Source: a virus
Virus record (IMG/VR): IMGVR_UViG_3300032086_000762
Span: 1-28,214 of that record
DNA: 28,214 nt
Reading direction: 5' to 3' (one strand)
Below the pieces are notes generated by a model, which had not been told where the DNA came from, ran no database searches, and saw only the letters and a list, made by a program, of their open reading frames with translations. Below, one piece after another: positions 23,115 to 28,214 of this stretch. Every line of letters begins with the position of its first letter. Position 1 is the stretch's first letter. The position numbers and the translations under genes are program-made.

Positions 23115-23364
23115 GGTAGGCAGGGTTGCGTCTAATTTGAAAGAGCTGGACTTGCGTAAGTAATCGTCCCAGAACTCCAGGTCGGAAAGACTGTCGGTCG
23201 ATCCAGAGCTGGACTCTGAGTTTAGTTCCTCTGATTCGGAGTGCCACCCATGTGGGTAGTCCGGCGAGGAGAAGGAGAAAGTATTCGAAGACATTAGGCG
23301 CTGCTACATAAATGATTAGTAGAACGAGCGCTATGTCGAGCCCGTAGATGATGGAGGGGTCCAT
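23062..23364 (-). CDS. small membrane protein (unknown)
   Basis: A 100-residue protein with a near-perfect Shine-Dalgarno AAGGAG 8 nt before ATG 23364, unusual in this genome. Two hydrophobic segments (about residues 6 to 22, IYGLDIALVLLIIYV, and 26 to 42, FEYFLLLLAGLPTWVA) form a probable hairpin. They are followed by a basic amphipathic tail (LRIRGTKLRVQLWIDRQSFR, then QIRRNPAYRDLF) that ends acidic. It overlaps the exonuclease gene by 34 bp. There is no recognised family. A holin-like, superinfection-exclusion or membrane-tethering role is conceivable from topology alone, but unproven. Confidence 0.75.
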   Translation of the reverse strand: MDPSIIYGLDIALVLLIIYVAAPNVFEYFLLLLAGLPTWVALRIRGTKLRVQLWIDRQSFRPGVLGRLLTQVQLFQIRRNPAYRDLFDQVKSQSLQEGDD

Positions 23365-24179
23365 AGGATTGGCTCCTTAGTGGTGGAGTTGTACTCACCA
23401 GGCCGGAGAATCCGGGCGAGACGAGCGTTACGGATGGCATCGTCAAGAGAGAGGCCCGCTTTTTCATAAGAGGCCACCACAGACTGCCATGGATCTTCAG
23501 CTTTGGCAAGTATCTTTTCGGCACCTTTGGCACCAACGCCAGGTACGCCTTTGTAGCCATCCACCGGATCACCCGTAAGGCATTGTCGCCAGAACCAGTA
23601 GTCAGCTTCTTCAGGTGTGGTAAAGGTCAGCTCTTCCCCGTTGAAGAGGTTGCAGCTGATCTGTTTCATGTCCTTGTCAGGGCTAACAAGAATAAAATCG
23701 CGAGGATCGAGATGACATTCCAGACCCAATGCGTCGTCTGCTTCGATGTTGTCATAACGGATAGTCTTGTAATGGTTAGAGCACCATTCAAGAAGCCGTT
23801 TGTACCCGACCGGTTTCCGCTTGGTGCGTTTACCCTTGTATTCAGGGTCAATAGTTTTGCGGAAGTTCTTGCTGTCCGAGAAGAACAACAAGACACGATC
23901 GGTATCAAAGCGTCTCTTCAGTTGATTGATGTCTTCTTGGAAGCCACGAATGACTTCCTTGAAGTTACTGTAGATAGTGATTACATCACCACCCCAATCA
24001 AGTTCTTGCTCATTGACCTGACACCTGCGGTACGCATAGTAGTCAGCATCAATGCGAAGCTCAGGCTCAATGACAATCGGCCCAGGTTTCTCCGTCTTTT
24101 GCTTCCCCTGCGAGGGGGACTTTGAGGTTGTAGTACTCGCCCGCTTGGACGATGGACCATTCGAGCGCGAACTTGGCAT
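23331..24179 (-). CDS. 6: 5'-3' exonuclease, T7 gp6-like (FEN/PIN family)
   Basis: The conserved domain begins around LRIDADYYAYRR (D44 and D46 of the longest form), followed by DTDRVLLFFSDSKNFRKTID, PEYKGKRTKRKPVGY, NIEADDALGLEC, ILVSPDKDMKQI and the helix-three-turn-helix TGDPVDGYKGVPGVGAKGAE. The C-terminus LARILRPGEYN and ILWTPP match the end of T7 gp6. It removes RNA primers and degrades host DNA into nucleotides. The only standard start (ATG 24179) forces a 113-bp overlap with the polymerase gene and a 34-residue S/T/K-rich leader that looks like shadow; an ATT at 24071 overlaps the polymerase stop and would remove it. Confidence 0.93.
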   Translation of the reverse strand: MPSSRSNGPSSKRASTTTSKSPSQGKQKTEKPGPIVIEPELRIDADYYAYRRCQVNEQELDWGGDVITIYSNFKEVIRGFQEDINQLKRRFDTDRVLLFFSDSKNFRKTIDPEYKGKRTKRKPVGYKRLLEWCSNHYKTIRYDNIEADDALGLECHLDPRDFILVSPDKDMKQISCNLFNGEELTFTTPEEADYWFWRQCLTGDPVDGYKGVPGVGAKGAEKILAKAEDPWQSVVASYEKAGLSLDDAIRNARLARILRPGEYNSTTKEPILWTPPSSTGST

Positions 24180-25866
24180 CTTCGGTTAGTTGTGGTTTGA
24201 CAGCGAGTTGGATTTCGTCATGGATCCATCCGAGCCATTGATAATCAACGCCCCAGACGTGACCCTGTGCTTGGAACCAGTCGTAAAGGATTACATTCCA
24301 ACGCTTGCACACAATCGCTCCAGCGCTTTGGAGGAGGTAGTTGAGGGCAGCGTGTTTCTTCCCTTGTAATTTGATGGGTCTGCCATCCAAGCCAACAATA
24401 ACGTCAGACTCAGCACGGTGCCCAATAGCGTCAAGGAGACTCTCGAGTCCTGGAATTGCCGCCAAAAATTTTGCCCTAATTTTTTTGCCAAGTTTTTTCG
24501 CATCAGTTTCATTTAACGATTTGTCTAGACTTGATCCGATTTTCTTATCCGATGCCCCATAAATGAAGGCATAAGTAAGAGTCTTGACCTCTTTACGAGT
24601 ACAACCAACACGATCAGCATTCTGTTGGTGAATGTCTCCGTTGACTACAACGTCAGCGAACGCACCACCATCAAAGTAACTGAGATAGTGACCAAGCATG
24701 CGCAACTCCAGGCCGGAAGCATCGGCAGCAGCCTGACGCATACCGCTACCAGGACCAAAAAGTTGACGACAACGAGGGTCCGAACTCGTCTGGCCAAGAT
24801 TTGGTCGGGAATGGGCGTTGCGACCGGTGTTGGTTGCAAGTTGGCAAGTATGGTGGATCCTTCCTTGGTTTGTGACCATTTTAAGCCAGGCGTTGGTTCC
24901 GTCACTGAGCTGCCCGAGGGCTTTTTGCAGTTCCAGAATCCGAGCGAAGGTTTTTGATTCTTCGGTGTCGATGGCTTGGAGGACTCCTTCGTCAATCTTA
25001 GGTGCTCCGGTATCTGTAAATTGTTCAGGCTTCCAGCCCCTGAACGTAGCAAACGCCCATCCGATGTGCTGTCTGCTGGTGGGGTTGAACTCCTTTAGCT
25101 TACAGAAGCTAACACCTTCGAGGTAGCCCTTGGTTTTGTTGTTGCGCTTGGGCGTCATAAGTCCACCGTCCACATGGGGGAACGTGTCCCGCATTTGATC
25201 GGCAAGCTTGTCCATCTCTGTTCTGAGAGTGGACTCCAGCTTTTGCGCAGACTCAACGTCAAAGGGCCAGCCAGAGGCCTCCTGCTTCGCCATGATGATG
25301 GCTAGGCGGTGTTCGAGGTCAATGGCTTGTGAATGTTTTTCGAGAGGGTTTCCAGCCTTCTCTTCAAACACCTGGCGATACAGGGTTTCAACAACGTGAA
25401 CGTCCTGTTCGCAGTAGTCTTCCATTTCTTGAGACCACTCGGACCAATCGGTGTCCTTACCAAACTCACCCTTGTAATCACCGAGGCGATAGCCCCAGGC
25501 TTCAAGGCTGTGGCGTCCAAAAAGCTTCATCGGCATAGCGACAGGACGCTTGCGATAGTCAATGGACAGGATGTCTGGGTAGAACATCCGACTGAGAATC
25601 AACGTGTCGAGAATCTTCGCCGTTGGTTCAAAGAATGGATAGATCTCTTGCAGCGCTGGTACGTCAAAGCCGATCACGTTATGACCAACTAGGAAGTCAG
25701 CTTCTGCAAGCATGTTGACACCAGTAGTCACAGACTCGTGAGTACCGCTGTCGTTGTACCGAAGGATTTCTCCGGTATCAAGGTTTTTGGTGACGATGCA
25801 GTGGACACAGCTCATGCCTTTCCTGGGCAAGCCGTTCGTCTCAATGTCGAAGGCTAACCTAATCAT
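24067..25866 (-). CDS. 5: DNA polymerase, T7 gp5-like (family A)
   Basis: A 599-residue protein from ATG 25866, which overlaps the previous stop as ATGA; a TTG three codons upstream is less likely. The 3'-5' exonuclease has FDIETNGLP (D7, E9), GHNVIGFDVPAL (N63, D68) and YCEQDVHVVE (D156). The polymerase has motif A AADASGLELRML (D382), motif B TRKEVKTLTYAFIYGAS (R424, K428, Tyr432 at the E. coli Phe762 site) and motif C GWIHDEIQLAV (549 to 551). It ends ADCH, like T7. It is about 105 residues shorter than T7 gp5 (704), and the thumb region that carries the thioredoxin-binding loop in T7 is only about 30 residues here. It replicates the phage genome with the adjacent helicase-primase. Confidence 0.97.
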   Translation of the reverse strand: MIRLAFDIETNGLPRKGMSCVHCIVTKNLDTGEILRYNDSGTHESVTTGVNMLAEADFLVGHNVIGFDVPALQEIYPFFEPTAKILDTLILSRMFYPDILSIDYRKRPVAMPMKLFGRHSLEAWGYRLGDYKGEFGKDTDWSEWSQEMEDYCEQDVHVVETLYRQVFEEKAGNPLEKHSQAIDLEHRLAIIMAKQEASGWPFDVESAQKLESTLRTEMDKLADQMRDTFPHVDGGLMTPKRNNKTKGYLEGVSFCKLKEFNPTSRQHIGWAFATFRGWKPEQFTDTGAPKIDEGVLQAIDTEESKTFARILELQKALGQLSDGTNAWLKMVTNQGRIHHTCQLATNTGRNAHSRPNLGQTSSDPRCRQLFGPGSGMRQAAADASGLELRMLGHYLSYFDGGAFADVVVNGDIHQQNADRVGCTRKEVKTLTYAFIYGASDKKIGSSLDKSLNETDAKKLGKKIRAKFLAAIPGLESLLDAIGHRAESDVIVGLDGRPIKLQGKKHAALNYLLQSAGAIVCKRWNVILYDWFQAQGHVWGVDYQWLGWIHDEIQLAVKPQLTEDAKFALEWSIVQAGEYYNLKVPLAGEAKDGETWADCH

Positions 25867-26084
25867 AGGCCCCAATACCCCGGTTCTTCCGTTTCGAGGG
25901 TTTGCTGCGTAATAGGATCCGGTTTACCGCACTCCATACAGAAGTAACCGTCCGGCTCCATTTCCGAATAAAAGAAGGCGTTGCAGCCGCAGGTACAAAC
26001 AGCATCTACCTTAATAGTCTCCAAAGGGGTCAGATGCTCCGTCAAATGATCGTTTGGATGAGGATGGGCCATCGAATTCAGCAT
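25863..26084 (-). CDS. small zinc-ribbon protein between helicase and polymerase genes (unknown)
   Basis: A 73-residue protein. Cysteines in VCTCGCNAFFY (C30, C32, C34) and FCMECGKPD (C49, C52) form a zinc ribbon-like arrangement. The N-terminus is His/Pro-rich (MAHPHPNDHLTEHL) and the C-terminus acidic (ETEEPGYWGL). It overlaps the helicase C-terminus by 74 bp; a second ATG at 26072 would shorten it by four residues. A weak GAAG lies 6 nt before 26084. The stop overlaps the polymerase ATG as ATGA, so it may couple translation of the two replisome genes. A nucleic-acid or polymerase-binding role is inferred only. Confidence 0.75.
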   Translation of the reverse strand: MLNSMAHPHPNDHLTEHLTPLETIKVDAVCTCGCNAFFYSEMEPDGYFCMECGKPDPITQQTLETEEPGYWGL

Positions 26085-27657
26085 TTAGATCTTCAATCAT
26101 ACGACCAGTTTCCTGGTTGTAAATAATGGTTGATGCTTTGCCAGTCTGTCCATTGAAGCGGTTCTTTAGAACTCGCACCGTGGCATGACTGTGGCCGGAA
26201 GAAAGATTGCGTTCGATTGCAACTACCATGTCAGATAGTTGAACAATGCTATGACTTCCTCTCAATTGTCCAAGACTAACTTGTTGTCCGTCTTCGTGAC
26301 CTTTGTCACCTTGGGGACGCTTGAGGTGGCTGATAAGAATCATACCGACTCCAGTCTCTTCAACAAAGCTACGAAGCTTGGTCATCGTCACGTCGATTAG
26401 TTTCCTTTCGTCGTGCGACTCATTCCCAGACATAAGAATCGAGAGGTGGTCCAGGATGATCCACTTGACCTCCTTAGCCTGCGCCATAAAGCGACAGTCA
26501 CTAAGGATCGCCTCAGGATCGACCGAGCCAAACCCGTCACGGAGGAAGACCCTGCCCGTGCCAAGGCTCGCATCGAATGCTTCTTTGAGTTGTTCGGATG
26601 GAAGCTCATTGTTGAGATGAAGCGGCTTCTCTGCTTTGACTGACATAAGCCGAAGAGCAGTGCGTTGCAGCGACTCTTCGAGCGCAATGTAGCCAACATT
26701 TTGGGACTGGTCAACCAATGCTTGGGCTACTTCACCACAAAAGGTGCTTTTACCCACGCCAGAACCTGCCGTTACAGTAACGAGTTCCCCCAGTCGTAGT
26801 CCAGAAGTAAGCTGATCAAGGCCACTAAAAGGCCAGTCAGCATCCCTACCATGTAAAGGGCGAGAAGCCAGATCGAAGAGGTCTCTTCCGTCGATGACGG
26901 TTTTTGGAGAGTAGGGTTTCTTCTGCCAAAACGCCTGACGTATGGCATCAGCGTCTTTGGCAACGATTGCTTCGTTGGCATCTTTGTAGCCTGCGAGGGT
27001 GGCTATGAAGATCTTTGAGTGGCTGAACAGCTGAGCGCATTCCGCTGCTGCGGCTTTGCCTGCTTCATCCGAATCAAAGAACAGAACAATCTCTTCGTAG
27101 CGATCAATGAACTTGTATTGATGCTGAAGAGTTCGTTTGCCGCCCTTTGCACCAGCATCCAAGCTGACCACTGGCCAGTTGGGACGGGCCTGCCAGACGC
27201 TCATGGCGTCCTCTTCGCCCTCGGTGATGACAATAGTTTTGTTATTGCCTTTAGCACCTCCGAAGAGCTGCTGACCGAACAGGGCGTGGTCCTCATTCTT
27301 GCCAACCCAACGGATGTCTTTGTCCGGTGTCTTGGTTTTGAATGCGACTAGCTGACCGTCGCTGTTGTAGTACGGGAAACGGAGCGTTCGAGAAGCAGCG
27401 TCATACCTGACGTTGAACTTCTTTACGGTGTCTTCAAGAAGACCCCTGGAACGAAGAGGAATGATGTCCCCGGTGAAATCCATTGCGACGTTGGTGCGTT
27501 GCGGCTTGTGAAAAGAAGTGCTTTCGCCATCACCATGCTCATAGTGACCGCAAGAGAAGCAATGCCCATGACCATCAGAATAACGACCAAGGGCATCACT
27601 AGACCCACAGTGATTGCATGGTTCATGACGAACAAACTCACTGTCGGTGTCAATCAT
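26011..27657 (-). CDS. 4: DNA primase/helicase, T7 gp4-like
   Basis: A 548-residue protein (T7 gp4A is 566). Zinc-binding domain C14-x-x-C17 and C33-x-x-C36; TOPRIM primase core with ITEGEEDAMS (E146) and LFFDSDEAGK (D195, D197); a linker; then a hexameric RecA-type helicase with Walker A TAGSGVGKST (about 296 to 305), catalytic Glu in ALEES (E328), Walker B WIILDHLS (D403), ILISHLKRP, and RVLKNRFNG near the arginine-finger position. The C-terminus is acidic, ending DPFGDY, with an aromatic last residue as in T7, where it docks the polymerase. Met59 sits about where T7 starts its short 4B form, but has no Shine-Dalgarno. It overlaps both neighbours. Confidence 0.98.
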   Translation of the reverse strand: MIDTDSEFVRHEPCNHCGSSDALGRYSDGHGHCFSCGHYEHGDGESTSFHKPQRTNVAMDFTGDIIPLRSRGLLEDTVKKFNVRYDAASRTLRFPYYNSDGQLVAFKTKTPDKDIRWVGKNEDHALFGQQLFGGAKGNNKTIVITEGEEDAMSVWQARPNWPVVSLDAGAKGGKRTLQHQYKFIDRYEEIVLFFDSDEAGKAAAAECAQLFSHSKIFIATLAGYKDANEAIVAKDADAIRQAFWQKKPYSPKTVIDGRDLFDLASRPLHGRDADWPFSGLDQLTSGLRLGELVTVTAGSGVGKSTFCGEVAQALVDQSQNVGYIALEESLQRTALRLMSVKAEKPLHLNNELPSEQLKEAFDASLGTGRVFLRDGFGSVDPEAILSDCRFMAQAKEVKWIILDHLSILMSGNESHDERKLIDVTMTKLRSFVEETGVGMILISHLKRPQGDKGHEDGQQVSLGQLRGSHSIVQLSDMVVAIERNLSSGHSHATVRVLKNRFNGQTGKASTIIYNQETGRMIEDLNAEFDGPSSSKRSFDGASDPFGDY

Positions 27658-27764
27658 TTGCGGCCCTGACCACGGTAGGGCTTAGCGCCTTTGGGTGGGC
27701 GCTTGCTTTTCTTTTTCTTGCCGATAAAGACTTTACCCGCAAGTGATTTGGAAAAGGTTTTCAT
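27654..27764 (-). CDS. 36-residue highly basic peptide in the gene 3.5 position
   Basis: A 36-codon frame from ATG 27764 to TGA 27654, with both ends overlapping neighbours as ATGA (endonuclease stop and primase start). The product begins MKTFSKSLAGKVFIGKKKKS and ends KRPPKGAKPYRGQGRK: 13 Lys or Arg plus three more Arg and no acidic residue, so it is extremely basic. Double overlap and full use of the gap argue for a real gene. In T7 this slot holds gene 3.5, the lysozyme/RNA polymerase inhibitor; nothing like that amidase is here. RNA or DNA binding is the natural guess. There is no Shine-Dalgarno, so coupling is likely. Confidence 0.75.
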   Translation of the reverse strand: MKTFSKSLAGKVFIGKKKKSKRPPKGAKPYRGQGRK

Positions 27765-28117
27765 TCAAACCAGTCAATGGGAATGTTGTGGGCAGCACAC
27801 CAAGGGAAACCATGCTTCTCCGCCCACATGGAGTAGGTGGTTTTGGATTGCTTGGTGATGGTGTTGTGAGGAGCCTGGAAGACCAAGCGGATGTCAGCCT
27901 CAGGATGCTGCTTCTTTACGGCAAGCATCTTGCGTCTGTCTTCTGGTTTGAACCAGCCCTTGGCTTCCAGCATCACCCCATTGGGTAAGATAAAATCAGG
28001 CTTATAAACGGCTGATAAGGTGTAATCTAACTTAACGGTTTCGTATTCAAAGGAATAATCGTTTTGAGATAACCACTTACTAAGCCGTTCTTCAAGACGA
28101 GAACGGTACTTAGTCAT
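27761..28117 (-). CDS. 3: endonuclease I (Holliday-junction resolvase), T7 gp3-like
   Basis: A 118-residue protein (T7 gp3 is 149). Catalytic residues D41 in KPDFILPNG and E51-A-K53 in VMLEAKGWF have exactly the D-x9-E-x-K spacing of T7 endonuclease I (D55, E65, K67); E9 or E10 in RLEERL stands for T7 E20. It resolves branched DNA and breaks host DNA, feeding the exonuclease. ATG overlaps the SSB stop as TAATG. Confidence 0.95.
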   Translation of the reverse strand: MTKYRSRLEERLSKWLSQNDYSFEYETVKLDYTLSAVYKPDFILPNGVMLEAKGWFKPEDRRKMLAVKKQHPEADIRLVFQAPHNTITKQSKTTYSMWAEKHGFPWCAAHNIPIDWFE

Positions 28118-28214
28118 TAGAACGGAAGGTCGTCTTCAATTGTGGTCGAACCAAGCGCATCCTCGTTTGGCTCAAACGATGGAGAACTTGACTTGAAACC
28201 GTCTGTAGTACCAA
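28117..28214 (-). CDS. 2.5: single-stranded DNA-binding protein C-terminus, T7 gp2.5-like (5' part beyond window)
   Basis: The window's right edge cuts a gene whose last 32 residues read GTTDGFKSSSPSFEPNE, then DALGSTTIEDDLPF and stop. An acidic tail ending in DDLPF is the partner-binding tail of SSB proteins (T7 gp2.5 ends in an acidic, Phe-terminated tail too). Position before endonuclease I matches T7 gene 2.5. The tail would contact the polymerase and helicase. Only the tail is visible, so the fold itself cannot be checked. Confidence 0.88.
   Translation of the reverse strand, partial: GTTDGFKSSSPSFEPNEDALGSTTIEDDLPF

Noticed and set aside
27481-27483. Internal start at Met59 of the primase/helicase (T7 gp4B-like short form)
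   Set aside because: The position is suggestive, but there is no Shine-Dalgarno and no other support in the sequence.
1-28214. tRNA genes, CRISPR arrays, insertion sequences, integrase, psbA or hli
   Set aside because: No cloverleaf, direct-repeat array, transposase or photosystem protein was seen; nearly all sequence is taken by phage genes on one strand.

Overview
The window is a contiguous 28.2 kb part of a T7-like podovirus (Autographiviridae type) genome, almost certainly a lytic cyanophage of marine Synechococcus or Prochlorococcus. The evidence is the T7 gene order (2.5-3-4-5-6, then 8-9-10-11-12-13-14-15-16-17), a MazG-like pyrophosphohydrolase and a class I ribonucleotide reductase pair between the replication and head genes (typical of cyanopodoviruses), and tail-fibre modules of the marine cyanophage type. 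Every gene I can support is on the minus strand, so the transcriptional order runs from 28214 down to 1. Both ends of the window cut genes: the SSB at the right and a LamG-type tail protein at the left.

Replication and nucleotide block (28214 to 20178, read right to left): SSB C-terminus, endonuclease I, a 36-residue basic peptide, primase/helicase, a zinc-ribbon protein, DNA polymerase, 5'-3' exonuclease, a small membrane protein, a DUF3310 protein, a MazG-like protein, RNR alpha, RNR beta and a 66-residue unknown. These genes are packed with TAATG or ATGA start/stop overlaps, which implies translational coupling. Exonuclease-driven breakdown of host DNA, NTP clean-up and ribonucleotide reduction together supply dNTPs to the phage replisome.

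Head and tail block (20194 to 3606): a proline-rich gp7.3-like protein, portal, a small basic protein, scaffold, a 182-bp control region, major capsid, a strong terminator, tail tube gp11 and gp12, then the internal/ejection proteins gp13, gp14, gp15 and gp16, and the tail fibre gp17. The peptidoglycan-cleaving SLT domain sits at the end of gp15 instead of the start of gp16, and a second intrinsic terminator lies between those two genes.

Adhesin block (3603 to 1): a glycine-rich putative polyglycine-II adhesin, a conserved marine-phage protein, and four further small or beta-rich tail proteins ending in a LamG-like protein that runs off the window. Four of these genes have strong Shine-Dalgarno sequences, unlike almost all the rest.

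There are no rRNA or tRNA genes, CRISPR arrays, insertion sequences, integrase, psbA or hli here. No gap exceeds 182 bp. I did not find a wholly new system. The most interesting points are the reduced class I RNR, the shifted gp15/gp16 domain boundary, the terminator inside the ejection operon, the capsid upstream region, the micro-ORF in the gene 3.5 slot, and the uncertain exonuclease start.
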